From Symsagittifera roscoffensis (lineage: Eukaryota; Xenacoelomorpha; Acoela; Convolutidae), in NCBI RefSeq assembly GCF_963678635.1, contig NC_087066.1, positions 56,004,312 through 56,068,311 on the forward strand: a stretch of DNA of 64,000 nucleotides, written 5' to 3'. Below are positions 24,899 through 39,700 of this stretch, in pieces. The position numbers were made by a program, and so were the translations under genes. The notes beneath the pieces are model-generated. The model was not told the DNA's origin, did no database searches, and worked only from the letters and a program-made list of their open reading frames with translations. The stretch's first letter is position 1; the number at the start of each line of letters is the position of its first letter.

Positions 24899-27810
24899 AT
24901 TAAACACAGCCAACAAACAGTTAGAATAGAGTCAATGATTGAAAGAAAACAGTCTCAATGTTCTATGGCTTAGTAAATGAACTGAAAATTTCATGAAAAC
25001 AAAAAATCAGCAAAGCCTTTATCAGAATCTTTATTATGTTCGACTCTCAAAAATTTCAAAACGTTAATTCAAACAGTTATTTCGCAAGTTGTTTTCGAGA
25101 AAAAATACTTTGAGTTTTCACTTCGTTCATAAAAAGCACATGAACCAAAAATGAAACTTTACACCAATCAATAACTCTTATAAATAAACATAGCCAATAG
25201 ACAGTTGGAAAAGACTCAATGAAAGTGAGGTAACAAAAACCTCTATTTTTGAAAACTTCCACTTTTGAATTTCAAAGTTAAAAATTTTTGGTTTTACAGC
25301 TCTATGACAAAACAAATTTACTGGACATAAAAAATCAAATCTCGAACCTTCAATACCTATTCGCTTGAGCTTAAATTCACTTCAATTATTTTTTCTGAAA
25401 AAAAAACTGCCAATAGACAGTTAGAAAAGAGTCAAAGAACGGAAGTAAACGGGAAAAATTGACTTGTTTTTTGAAATCTCAACTTTTGAGTTTCAAAGAA
25501 ATAGATCGCCTTAAATATCTTTGTTCATTATTGACACTCTTTTAATATAACAACCCTATTTGAGAAAACTATCAAGTAATTTTTTTTATATCGCTCGGAA
25601 ATCTGAGAGGTAAATTCCATTGTTGAAGTTCGAAACCGATCACGTTTTTTATACCTTTACACTTTCGCTGTTCGATTAAGGAGTCTGCTTTCCTTTTTAC
25701 CAAAATGAATTAACTGAACTTAAAAAATCAAAGTAAAACCGCAAAAAAACCTAAATTTCAGACTGCACAAATTTTATGATTTTTCCATAACCATCACGCC
25801 TCTATAAAAGTCTGAACTACGTTCATCGACTCTTAACAAAAACAATCAGCACACTAGCTATAATAATTTTCACGACGTTCATCGACTCAAATTTCACACT
25901 GTATTTCAAACAGCTATTTTTCAAGTTGTTTTTAAGAAAAAAAAACTTTACTTATCGGTCTTTTTTAAAAAAAAATCGGAAGAAAATTTATTTTTGTTGC
26001 ACGGGCATTTCAAAATTATGCGTGGTTCAACCTACTTAATCGTACAGATGAAATATAATTATGGCATAAGACATGGTACAAGCTTATTTGGCTCAAACGC
26101 AGCTCAGAAACTAGGGCGAGAACAGAAGCATTTTTCCATCAAGTTTAAAATTTAAGCGAAGCATTTTTTTTGAAATGAATTCATAACCATATGCTCTAAA
26201 ATAATGATATGGACCCATAAAAAACGGCACATTTTTCAATAGCAGAGCGTATATAAATAGATATGTCAAATTAATTTTTGCTTTCAATATAACAAAATCG
26301 CATTTGTTGCTTCTGAACTAGGAAAAAAATTTGGTCATGTTAAACACATTGGATCTTCTCAGCGATAGATATATTATCTCAGAGAGACAATATAAGATCA
26401 TTTGAAAAACATTTTGGCGCTTTCCACTAAATACGCCTTGAAAGAGTAGTTAGGGTCCCGATATGATTCTATAAACTGTTTGGTCTTTGACCTAGCAGCT
26501 AGTATTGCAGTGAGCTCGCATTTTACTTTACATAGAGCAATTTTAGTTTATATCAAAATATACATTTTTTACACATTTACTATGATACAACTCGAACAAT
26601 TTTCATAAAACACTGGTGTCCAAATGCGTCAAACCTATTCAAAATTGTTATAATACAAAATTCAATTGTGCTTCGATAGGGACGCCAACGTTTTCAGAGA
26701 TTTGAAATCTAATTTGAACAATATACAAACTAAATTTGCGTTTTAAAGCAGCTTTTCATATGATAAGACTATTAGGCATCTACGCTTGGCCAGTTAGTTG
26801 ACTTTTTTTCTCGACATTTTTTTCTCTCATTGGATTTTAGTGCATCAATGTTCTCTTATTTTGTTGATACGATGCTTTGCAGTCGTCAATGGTGCCTGGT
26901 AGTCAATGTGGGCTAACTTGTACACTTCGTGACAGAAGGGCACATAGTCCACGAGAGGCATGCCCACTCCTCCCGACCGGTTGCAGAACTAGTTGAACAG
27001 GATACTGTAGTCCCTCGCTGTCATTTGGGGTCCCAGATTGAGTTGTTCGTTCAGCACTCGCTTGAACTGTTCACGTGTCACCGTGCCCTTGTTGTTCCTG
27101 TCGAAATCACAGAAGGGCAGGAACAGCTGCATCTTTGTCGGCAGAACCTAAATATCATTTTTTCTAGTTTAAATATTTCAGCGTAGTTAAACTTTATCAT
27201 AACGAAAAATCCAACTAAAATGTTACCGTTTTGAGCAATTGATACCAACAATTATAATAGCAAACCTCGTTATAGTTATAAAACCGTCCAAGTGATTAAA
27301 CTCAACTAGTTGACACACCTTTAACAGTTAAAAACTAACTGAGCGAATGTCTTTAATTAGACTAGTAGAGAAGCAAGACATAATTAATCAAGCCATATAT
27401 TATTTAATTAAGCTAAAAAAGCTTCAATGACGTAATAGTTCAATAAAAAACCAAACCGAGACCGTATTAAAACCCTAGCAATGAGATGTGCGACTAACTA
27501 ACCCTGTTGGCCAGTCTCATCATGCAGTTATTGTACTCAATCATGGCCTCTGGAGTGAGTTCATTGATCAAGTGGGCCGGCTGTGGGTGCAACTGTTCTG
27601 GCTTGAAGTGCGGTCTCTTCTCCATCTCGTGGGTGGTGAACACTGCCTCCAAGTCATCACAGAATCTCCTGTATACCACTTTGCCCGGCTGAGAGGCCGC
27701 TTGGTAGCTACAAACAAAACAGGTGGAAAAAAAGGACACGGAACGCGTAGATATGGACCGATAACACTCTTCATCTAAACATTCGACTCATTTTCTGCTC
27801 GTTTCTGGAC
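24899..27810 (-). repeat. 2.9-kb tandem duplication, distal copy A
   Basis: Aligns base for base with 27811-30742, differing by scattered substitutions and small indels; identity is clearly above 95 percent by eye. It includes the last two exons of the EF-hand gene with their introns and 3' flank. The junction falls at ATTAAACACAGC (24899 and 27811). Confidence 0.95.
26845..27707 (-). pseudogene. Duplicated last two exons of the EF-hand gene, disabled copy
   Basis: Exon copies at 27503-27707 and 26845-27147 keep their splice sites. The second has an in-frame TAG (26989-26991) where the intact copy has a lysine codon, in the middle of the EF-hand unit. It also has an Arg to Cys change in the DFD motif region. 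The stop codon used in the intact copy is TTG here, so the frame would run on 15 residues to a TGA at 26845. It lies downstream of the intact terminal exon, so it may be only 3' flank or an unused alternative 3' end. Confidence 0.75.
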
Positions 27811-30742
27811 ATTAAACACAGCGAACAAACAGTTAGAATAGAGTCAACGATTGAAAGAAAACAGTCTCAATGTTCTATGGCTCAGTAAATGAACTGAAAA
27901 TTTCATGAAAACAAAAAATCAGCAAAGCCTTTATCAGAATCTTTATTATGTTCGACTCTCAAAAATTTCAAAACGTTAATTCAAACAGTTATTTCGCAAG
28001 TTGTTTTCGAGAAAAAATACTTAGAGTTTTCACTTCGTTCATAAAAAGCACATGAACCAAAAATGAAACTTTACACCAATCAATAACTCTTATAAATAAA
28101 CATAGCCAATAGACAGTTGGAAAAGACTCAATGAAAGTGAGGTAACAAAAACCTCTATTTTTGAAAACTTCCACTTTTGAATTTCAAAGTTAAAAATTTT
28201 TGGTTTTACAGCTCTATGACAAAATAAATTTACTGGACATAAAAAAATCAAATCTCGAACCTTCAATACCTATTCGCTTAAGCTTAAATTCACTTCAATT
28301 ATTTTTTCTGAAAAAAAAAACTGCCAATAGACAGTTAGAAAAGAGTCAAAGAACGCAAGTAAACGGGAAAAATTGACTTGTTTTTTGAAATCTCAACTTT
28401 TGAGTTTCAAAGAAATAGATCGCCTTAAATATCTTTGTTCATTATTGACACTTTTTTAATATAACAACCCTATTTGAGAAAACTTTCAAGTAATTTTTTT
28501 TATATCGCTCGGAAATCTGACAGGTAAATTCCATTGTTGAAGTTCGAAACCGATCACGTTTTTTATACCTTTACACTTTCGCTGTTCGATTAAGGAGTCT
28601 GCTTTCCTTTTTACCAAAATGAATTAACTGAACTTAAAAAATCAAAGTAAAACCGCAAAAAAACCTAAATTTCAGACTGCACAAATTTTATGATTTTTCC
28701 ATAACCATCACGCCTCTATAAAAGTCTGAACTACGTTCATCGACTCTTAACAAAAAAAATCAGCACACCAGCTATAATAATTTTCACGACGTTCATCGAC
28801 TCAAATTTCACACTGTATTTCAAACAGCTATTTTTTAAGTTGTTTTTAAGAAAAAAAAACGTTACTTATCGGTCTTTTTTTAAAAAAATCGGAAGAAAAT
28901 AATTTATTTTTGTTGCACGGGCATTTCAAAATTATGCGTGGTTCAACCTATTTATTAGTACAGATGAAATATAATTATGGCATAAGACATGGTACAAGCT
29001 TATTTGGCTCAAACGCAGCTCAGAAACTAGGGCGAGAACAGAAGCAATTTTCTATCAAGTTTAAAATTTAAGCGAAGCATTTTTTTTTAAATGAATTCAT
29101 AACCATATGCTCTAAAATAATGATATGGACCCATAAAAAACGGCACATTTTTCAATAGCAGAGCGTATTTAAATAGATATGTCAAATTAATTTTTGCTTT
29201 CAATATAACAAAATCGCATTTGTTGCTTCTGAACTAGGAAAAAACTTTGGTCATGTTAAACACATTGGATCTTCTCAGCGATAGATATATTATCTCAAAG
29301 AGACAATATAAGATCATTTTAAAAACATTTAAGCGCTTTCCACTAAATACGCCTTGAAAGAGTAGTTAGGGTCCCGATATGATTCTATAAACTATTTGGT
29401 CTTTGACCTAGCAGCTAGTATTGCAGTGAGCTCGCATTTTACTTTACATAGAGCAATTTTAGTTTATATCAAAATATACATTTTTTACACATTTACTATG
29501 ATACAACTCGAACAATTTTCATAAAACACTGGTGTCCAAATGCGTCAAACCAATTCAAAATTGTTATAATACAAAATTTAATTGTGCTTCGATAGGAATA
29601 AATTAAAGGGACGCCAACGTTTTAAGAGATTTGAAATCTAATTTGAACAATATACAAACTAAATTTGCGTTTTAAAGCAGCTTTTCATATGATAAGACTA
29701 TTAGACATCTACGCTTGGCCAGTTAGTTGACTTCGTTTCTCACCATTTTCTCCTCTCATTGTATTTTAGTGCATCAATGTTCTCTTCTTTTTGTTGCTGC
29801 GATGCTTTGCAGTCGTCTATGGTGCCTGGTAGTCAATGTGGGCTAACTTGTACACTTCGTGACAGAAGGGCACGTAGTCCACGAGAGGCATGCCCACTCC
29901 TCCCGACCGGTTGCAGAACTTGTTGAACAGGATGCTGTAGTCCCTCTCCGTCATTTGGGGTCCCAGATTGAGTTGTTCGTTCAGCACTCGCTTGAACTGT
30001 TCACGTGTCACCGTGCCCTTGTTGTTCCTGTCGAAGTCACGGAAGGGCGGGAACAGCTGCATCCTTGTCGGCAGAACCTAATTATCATTTTTTCTAGTTT
30101 AAATATTTCAGCGTTGTTAAACTTTATCATAACGAAAAATCCAACTAAAATGTTACCGTTTTGAAAAATTGATACCAACAATTATAATAGCAAACCTCGT
30201 CATAGTTATAAAACCGTCCAAGTGATTAAACTCAACTAGTGGACACACCTTTAACAGTTAAAAACTAACTGAACGAATGTCTTTAATTAGACTAGTAGAG
30301 AAGCAAGACATAATTAATCAAGCCATATATTATTTAATTAAGCTAAAAAAGCTTCAATGACGTAATAATTCAATAAAAAACCAAACCGAGATCTTATTAA
30401 AACCCTAGCAATGAGGTATGCGACTAACTAACCCTGTTGGCCAGTCTCATCATGCAGTTATTGTACTCAATCATGGCCTCTGGAGTGAGTTCATTGATCA
30501 AGTGGGCCGGCTGTGGGTGCCACTGTTCTGGCTTGAAGTGCGGTCTCTTCTCCATCTCGTGGGTGGTGAACACTGCCTCCAAGTCATCACAGAATCTCCT
30601 GTATACCACTTTGCCCGGCTGAGAGGCCGCTTGGTAGCTACAAAAAAACAGGTGAAATAAAAAAAGGACACGGAACGCGTAGATATGGACCGATAACACT
30701 CTTCATCTAAACATTCGACTCATTTTCTGCTCGTTTCCGGAC
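27811..30742 (-). repeat. 2.9-kb tandem duplication, proximal copy B
   Basis: Proximal copy in the direction of transcription. It carries intact versions of the last two exons (30433-30637 and 29817-30077). The right boundary is near 30742, where similarity to copy A ends after TCGTTTCCGGAC. Confidence 0.95.
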
Positions 30743-33700
30743 GTGGTTGATTTAAAAAAAAAAAACCTAGTGGGCGTTCTGTGTAAAAAACAGCTAAACA
30801 TAACCTAGTCATACTAAAAGGCAGCTTCAGGTTCTTACTACTACTTTTGCAAGCGTTTTGACAAGAAACGTCTCCCGTAATTTCACTAACTGGTTGTAGA
30901 TAATCTCCTTCTCTGGTTCTTCCAGCTGGAACCCACAGATGTCCATGGCCCGGATGAAGTTGTCCTTGGATATAGTGTTGTTGTTGAACCTGTCGAAGTC
31001 CTTCATGAACTCCACGACTCGCACTGGCTTCTTCATCAGCTGCAAAAGAAGCAATTTCACATATTATTAGGTCTCTTACAAAGTATCACAACACAGACAG
31101 TGATGAAACACTGAAATGCAACATTGAATCATCTCAAATCGTGAAGTTAAAAAAAAGTCCTGTGATAAACTAAAATCCATTTTCACAGGCAAAAAAACAG
31201 CCAAACGAAGATTGGAAAAGAGTAATGAACGCAAGTAAACATAAAAAAACAGTGACCTTCTTGAAAAAATATCAACATTCGAATTTCAAAGAAAAAATAG
31301 ATTCCCTTTAAGTTCTTTGAACTTCTAGAACAATTTATGATTTGCCGACACCTTTTAAGCCGAACAAGGAGAAACGAAAACAACAAAAAACGATATAAGG
31401 AAATCGCGGTTTGTAAATCAGCAACCAGCTTTAAATAAAAAAAATTCGAACAACGGTCATTTAAAATGCAGACATGCTCAAAAATCGTCTGTTCTCCATC
31501 TTTCTGTTCGTTGACGAAAGTAAAGATGACCAAAATTTAAGTAATCCTGCGAATAAAGTTGTTGACGAGTAACAAGTCCAGTACCCGATTGCACTACCCT
31601 TGATTATCACAGGGGTAAAACTCTCAAAAGAGGCTTCTAAGCCGATAGATTAAAATTCGACACCTTTTAAGCCAAATAAAGACAAACAAAAACGAAAACA
31701 TATGCAGATATCGCGGTTTGCAAATCAGCAACCAACTTTCAAAAAAATTCAGACAGATTGGTCATTTAAAATGCAGACATGCTCAAAAATTGTTTGTTCT
31801 CCATCTTTCTGTTCGTTGACGAAAGTAGAGATGACCAAAATTCAAGTTCAAAATCCTGCGAATAAAGTTATTTCCGGGTGAAAAGTCTGGTACCCGATTG
31901 CAATACCCTTGATTATCGCAACGGTAAAGGGCTTTCAAAATGCTTAAAAGAAAGCGAACCTTTCTGTGGGACCTAAAAGAACAAAAATAAGCAACCACGA
32001 AAATAAGCAAGTCTAAAATAGTAGAAAAGTTTTCAATTTTCACAAAAAACAGGTCTCGACTGGAATCGAACTTCCGGGATTTGTCGTCTCATTAAAAGTC
32101 ATTACTTCTGCCCCAAATGCAGAACACTCATTGAAATTATGTTAAAAAAAACTTCCACAAGTTATTAACATAAAAAAACCGTCAAAACTTCTTTGACCTC
32201 AATTACTTCCTCAAAACCGGAATAGACCGAAACAATTTTTAATTTAAGTAAAAAAATCCTGAAATTTAAGCAAAATTGGAGTCAAGGCAAAAATGCCGAC
32301 AAACAAGCAGACCAACATAAGTCAGTCAAAGTTTTTCCAGGAAAATTTTCCAATAGCTAAACAAATGAAAAACTTAGTCGGATTAAAAGCATTGACTTTT
32401 GTCTTTACACGTGAATTAGGGTTTTAGTTTTGATTTCATATGAACCAAAGGTAAAACTATTCAAGCGATTCTGCTATACTAGTTGCTAACCCAAAAAAAA
32501 AATCTACAGTCCGATTTGACAATGCTTGCATAACGCAAGCTTAATTATCTTCATCAAAAAAAATTGAAATACACAGTAAGCCACTCAGACAAAAGCGAGT
32601 GAAAATTTGAACATACCTACCTCCGTGAAAATGAATAATAATAATAAAAAAATTATTTCGTGAAAAAAAATGAAAATTTTACATTTTTTAACTTTTAAAA
32701 GAGGCGGAGAAGTTGATTCACAGAGACGAAACTGCGCTTTGCAAACACTAGCGAGAACATAACAAAAATCAGCTCTATCAAGAGCAATAAAAAAACAAGT
32801 AGAAATAAGCCTCAAATTATAAAAATTCGGCTAGGCCTCAGATTCATCTTCAACCTACGTCGACCAAGAAAATATGTGTCTCATGCACTAACCACTCAGT
32901 CGTGGACGCTTAATTAATCACAAACACTAGCCTCAAATAAAGCAGAGAAGAGATGTTATGAAATTTCCAATGTTATACATCGTGATTAGGAACATTTTGC
33001 CACCAAATAACGAACGCTTTTATTTGCGAGTTAGGCTAGAAAAACAACAAGGTTCGTATGAATACACTAATGCTTGCAACCTCGCTAATGTAAATAAGGC
33101 CAATAGAAAAAAACATTAGGTAAAGAAGCCGACAGAATTAAGGACGACACCCAAATCACTGAAAATAATCCTGAACTTTTTCGAAAAAAAAAACAATCAC
33201 ATGACTTGCATGGACCACTTAAAAATCAACTATTATCCCTAAATAAGTAGCACATAGGTGGTAGGCACATTGAAAGGAGCTTCGAAATGGTACAATATTA
33301 AATGAAACATTCTGGTAACAAAGTTATTTACGAGAAAAAAGTCTAGTACCCATTAGCAATACCCTTGCTTATCGCAAGCTAAACACAGAAGCGAAGCTGT
33401 GCTTCGCAGACACTTGCGATGACACGACCAAACAGCAGTTCTATCAAGCGAAATAAGAAATAAGCCTCGAATTAACGAAAACTCGTCTACGCGTCGGATT
33501 CGAATCTGTGACCTAGCAAATTTGAGTCTCACGCATTAACCACTCAGCCACGATGCTTAAAATCCCCAAAAACTAGCTATCAATAACGCAGCTACATATG
33601 CTAACAAACTGCCAATTCGATGCTGCAAAAGTAGCACCAAATACCAAAAGACATAATTTTGCATATAATAAATTGCAAAGCATAAAGCCACATTATGTAT

Positions 33701-36700
33701 ATATTATGCACTTCAACAAATTGCGAGATAAATTCAGTTGGAAAACTTCTGAAACCGAGATTCAATTATTGTTTTAATATTTGAAACAAATAACTTTTTT
33801 CAGTTCATTGATGAATTAAAAATGCATCAACTGTGTAAACTTATTACTTTTCGTATGTCAAAGCATGTGATATCAATAAGCTGTCAACGTGCCCCAAAAG
33901 TAACACCAATATTTGCCACTTAGATTAGAAAAACAGAAAATTCGTACTAATACGCTTTGCTTCGCAAGTGTAAAAAGAACCAGGTTTTAGATACTAAGGA
34001 ATCAAAAGTGAATGTTTACCTTTCATGCAAATATTTCATTGATATTTACTTTTTAGTCGTCTTCAATGTAGGTTTACTCAGAAGTGGAACACAGAGGCAA
34101 AGCTCTGCTTCGCAAACGCTATAGAGAACACAACAAAAAGCAGCTCTATCAGGTCCAATAACAAAAAGTAGAAATAAGCCTCGAATAATTGAATATTAGG
34201 CTACGTTTCGGATTCGATCTCCAACAGACCGCGACCTAGAGACACTGAGTCTCACGCACTAACCACCGAGCCACGGGCGCTTCATTAGTCAGAGACACTA
34301 GCCACAAATACAGCAGAGCACAAATGCTAAAAAAAATTCCATGCTACAGATCGTGATCATAGCAAAAGTGCCACCAAATAAGTGAACACTTTTATTTGCA
34401 AGTTAGGTTTAAAAAAAGCAGGTTCGTGGTAATACTCTACGCTGATCTCAAGTGTAACGCAGAGGCGAAGCTGAGCTTCGCAACACTTGCGATGCACAAA
34501 AATATATTGCGCTACAACATAGTGAATGAAAAGAAAAAAACAAGTGAAAAATATTTCGGATAAATTGTGTTGGAAAATAACTTGACAAAAGTTGAAAAAT
34601 TACAACTAAAAAACTTCATATTTGTATCGGATTAGGTTCATAAACAGGCCTTAATTCATGGAAATCATTTACCGAGCGGTAACAAAGGAGACACTTTGGG
34701 GCGAAACCCGTTGAGCCGAAAATACAACTTGTCATAAAAAATCTCATACAATTTAGAAGTTTTTACGACCCATCCGAACTGAAACACATAATCCCAAACG
34801 GATATAATTTGCTCTCAAAATTACGCAAAATAGCTTAACTAAGTCGACACAACATAAACTAAAACTGTTCAAATAGTATTTGAAAAAAGAACATAAAACT
34901 CGAAATCAGACATGATAAATTTACAAATTTGTGATTTACAGATTTATAAATTAAAAGATTTACAAATTAAAGTTCCAGTTTAATTATGAACTGTTTCAGT
35001 TGGAACAAAACTCATGCTTTAAAAAATAAACATGTAAAAACCTAACCAGATAAAAAATGGCGTTTAAATAAACGGAAACAGAAACGACAGAAACTTGAAC
35101 GAACTTTTTAAAATGTAATTACTACCTGAAACGGGTTTAAACTCATTACTACTTAATTATCTTCTAGAGAAAACCTGCAACGGGTTTCAACTAATTACTA
35201 CTTAAGTATCTTCTAGAGAAAGATACTACTAAGGTATCTTCCTCTAGAAAAGAAGATCCTCTAGAAGTGCAGATCTTGTGGACAAAGTTGTTTACGGCAA
35301 AAAAGTCTAGTACCCGATTGCAATACCCTAGCTTATCGCAAGGGTAATAAGAATGAATTATGGTACACTCACATAAGTCTTAAGTCTGGTCATGATTCGG
35401 TCGAAGTTGGCCTCGTATTCTAATTCCATCTTCTCCCTCATAGTGTTGACCAACTTCAACTCATCCATCCTCTCCAGGTACTTGTTATCCAACTCCTCTG
35501 GAGGCTCCAACTCCTGCAGGAACCTACAGGCGCATAATTCTGTTTTATATTGCATCAATGTCGGTTTTTATTCGTAAGCCAGAGAATCTATGAATACGAC
35601 CGTTCTAAAAAAGTAAACCAACGACCATCCTCTCTAAATTCTGGTTGCCAAATTTTTCCGAAGGGTCCGCCCTTTGGTATAACTTAACGACATCCATTTT
35701 TGGCTGATCAACATCAAAATTTTTCTAAAGTCGCGTTTGGCACTAATAAAAACTAATAGTGAGGGGGAGCGCGCGCCGAAAAAATGCAATTTTTTGGTCA
35801 AAATTTTCCGAAAAAAGTTAGAAAAATTTCTGCGCACGCCACTGCTCTCACCGGAAGTAGTTGAATCCCTTTTCGTCTGAGAACTTTGCCTCCAGTGCGC
35901 CCATCTCCTCGTCTGTACATGCTAGATCCAGCATCGCCAGACACTGCTTGAACTGATATCTGCTCACATAGCGATGGTTCAGCCTGGAAAACAGGGAGAA
36001 TGTTTCAAAAACAATGCTCACATTTTATAAATTTAACATGTTTATTCAAATCGAATTGAGAGCACAAGATGCTATCTATCAACGCCGTGGTTGAAAAGAA
36101 GGCAAATTTCAGCTATAAATTCCACCCGAAAGCAACCTCAAAGGACAAGTAAGAAAGCATACAACACCGTTTCCGCTTTTTTGAAATTCACGAAGACTCA
36201 AATTAGAACTGGTTAGAGAAACTTGAACGATGCTCACTTGTCGAATTTCTCGAATGTGGGTTTGACTAGGAGTCTCCTCCCGCTGATGTATGCCTTGAAC
36301 CTCTCTATGCAGTTGTTCACCATCTGCTGGTGGTCCACAGTGGCCGAGGTCCAGTCCATGCCTCCCTTGTGTGGCATCCGGAACGACTCAGCTGGAGCGG
36401 GGAAGTTTAGAGGGGTGCGCTCCATGTTAGGAATCACTTGCGTGAATACTGAAACAAGAGAACTTCTGAAAACTTAGTTGAGGAATATATTTATTTTAAC
36501 ATTCTGGTATATATTTTCAACTTGTAAAAAAAAGATATTGATTCCTGCAAAAGATATTATCATTAATACAATAGCTCCTAACATATTTATTGAATATAAC
36601 ATTTTACTCATTATCAGCTAACAAAAAGGAATGGGTAGAGTTGACGAAGCATTTCACATCTAAAATAAGGTAAGCGAACTCTTTCACGATTGGCTGGCTG

Positions 36701-39700
36701 AATTTTTACGATGGCGGTCTGAAAATTTTGCCGAAAAATTAGCTTTTGATAAGCCGATAACAATGGGAACTGACCTTGGTCGATTTCATCGCAGAACGCC
36801 TTCCACATAGTTCTTCCATTTCTCTTTGGGTCTGCGAACTGACTGCACAACACTTCTGCATCCGCATTCGTCAGTGCCACCCTAGACGTCATAAGGCCGC
36901 GTCTGAATTGACTGTTAGTGACAGAGTACTCTCGCAGGTTGTCGAAGTCCTTGAAACCCTCGCTGATCTAAATTGATTCGACGTGATTCATAAATTGATT
37001 TCTATTGCTTATAGCTAATGACTTGTTTTGTGTAACTCTTCAACTTTGCTTTCAGTCAAAACCCGAATTAATAATTTAAATATGCTCTCAAAGTAAAAGA
37101 TGATAAACACACCAAGTTCAAATGACAAGCTCAAAACTCAAAGCGTTAAATTTAACGAAGATGGGTTCTATGTTCGGAATTACAGGAACTTTATTAGTAG
37201 ACACACTAAGTAGTGTATGATCGACACTTACAGCAAGATTTTTTTAGCGTGGGTGACTCTGTCGAAGGGTACTTACCCTGATCCTGTTGACCATGCAGTG
37301 CTCCTTAATTCGACCGATGATCTCTCTCAAGTTTACATTACTCGTGTCCAGAGGCAACTCGTGCCACATTGGCTCTTCAACATGCGTAGTTGGCTTCGGC
37401 ACTTCCGTCTTGAACGCCGTGAACCCTGAACAAAGACAACATTTCAGATCTACAGTAAGCCCCGTATATCAAACATAATAGAAAATTCACTTTTTGACAA
37501 AAGTGAAGCTGAGCGACCAGTTGCGATACAACATACTGATGAGAAAATTTGCATGACAATTACTTCGAACTGGTTATATATCACGCAATCAACTGACTCA
37601 GTTGCCAAAGTTGTGAATCTGAAAAAGCTTAGGTTACACGAGCGTAAATCCTGAATCAGTTTGCAGATTTTTGCGCTCACCCATTCAGTCAAAGTTGCAA
37701 GATAAATGACTGTTTCAGTATTTGCTGGTCATTAATTAGCCCAGTGATAAGCAAGATTAAGAGGCTCCGAATGAAAGGTTTAGTTTGTGTAGATGGCAAT
37801 CTAAAATAGACTCACAGTAGTCTATGGCCTGTACAAATGCGGGGTAGTTGATGTCTCCCTTGTGTTGCTCCTCGAACTTCTTGCAGAGGATGCGGAAGTC
37901 CTCCGGCTGCACAGTCATGCCTAGGATGGCCAGGATACGCGCAAACTGGTTCTTAGTCACATTACCACTGTAACACTTGCCCTGAAACACACAGCCAGCA
38001 TAGAGAGTCTACAATCATCAGACACGATTTACAGAAATTGGATGGTCTTATTTTTTTTGAAATTGATACTTCTGATATAAAGGATACATGATCAATTGGA
38101 GATGCAAGACACAATAACATTGCCAACATACCGTTGGTGTAAGAAAAATGTCAATAAACTAAAGAACATAGACAACTAACAGTTGGAAAAGAGTAATGAA
38201 CGCAAGGAAACTGAAAAAAAACCGACTTGTTTTTTTAATCAAAAATCTTCAACTTTTGAACTTCGAATGAAAAAAAGGCCTTGAAGCTCTTTGAAATTGC
38301 AGAACAATTTATGGCAGACACTTTTTTGTTAAAATTAACCCAATTTGAGAAAACTGCATCGATAGGTAAAACTTTTATTTCGCTGGGAAATCTGATAATT
38401 AAATTCCAGTTTCGAAATTAGAAGTCGATCACGTTTTTCGTGACCTTTACACTTTTGCTGTTCGATAGTGGAGTTTGCCTTCCTTTTAACAATATAAATG
38501 CACTAAACCTAAAGTCAAACCGCGAAAAGTCAAAATTGAGCGTGAACAAATTGTAGACTTTTTCCTGAAAAAAAACATACAAAATCAGCGAGACGTTCAC
38601 TACTCTTAGAAACCTACAAAAAGGATTGACATATTTTTGAATAATTTTCAAATTCGAATTTCACAAAAAAAAAACATATTATTAGTTTCTCAAATTTTTT
38701 CGCGCCATTTGCACTTTCTTAATTGGAGAGGGAGATTTGCTTATTAGCCAACTAATTGAAAAATGAACTAAAAAAGAAACCATGAACATTTTTTCTTGAT
38801 TTTTTTTAAAAATGAGCATGACTTAAATAACTGTTTTTGATACGTTCATTGACACTAAATAGCATGAGATGAATAGCTCTTCCACCCGTTAATTCAAGCA
38901 CTTTCTAGAAAAGTCTGCCGAGAACTTTTTCCCCGATAATGTCCATAAAAGTGCGCGAAATAACGCTTATTACCCCTTGGGGTAATTAAATATTGGGTTA
39001 CCCTATCGAAGTCCTTGAAGAAGGGGAAGACATTGAGTCGCCTATCTCTCACTCGGTTGGCCAACTCAGACATGATCTGCTGCAGTCTTCCCTCGTCCAC
39101 GTCTTCTAACGGGTTCAGAGTCTGTAAAACAACAATTAGTTATTAGACGCTGGACCAAAAATTACTGCTAAAATACAACCAACAGACAGTTGGAATTGTT
39201 CATCACAAATTCTTTGGAGCATCACAAATTTTAGGAATCTTTTGATTGAAACTTTTCTCATTAGAAAAACTTATCTGAGAAAACTGAACCAACAGATAGA
39301 TAATGTTTTATTTCGCTGGGAATTCTCAAAAATCCTCTTTTTAAAATTGAAATCCATTCACGTTTTTTTTCGCAGTTGCAAAGCGCAATTTTCCACGGAA
39401 AACCCGACGACCTAAAAATATCTTCGTTTTGTTCATGGTCACTTGAAAACGTCTTCGATATAAATGGAAAAACTATCGGGTCATGATGGGTTGGTCGAAA
39501 TGATTCTACGCTTACTTTTCTACTTTAATACAGTATTTCCAACGTTTCCTCCCTTGTCCCCCCCTAGTATAGTTGGTAATGTGGTATTAATAGGGAATTA
39601 ATGAAGAGAGAAGGGGTCATGAAATGATTCTTGCTTTCTGTTACCCTTCCGTAAACATCGCTCTCAGCTGAGCTAGGCCGAGAGGAAGCACAACTCGAAA

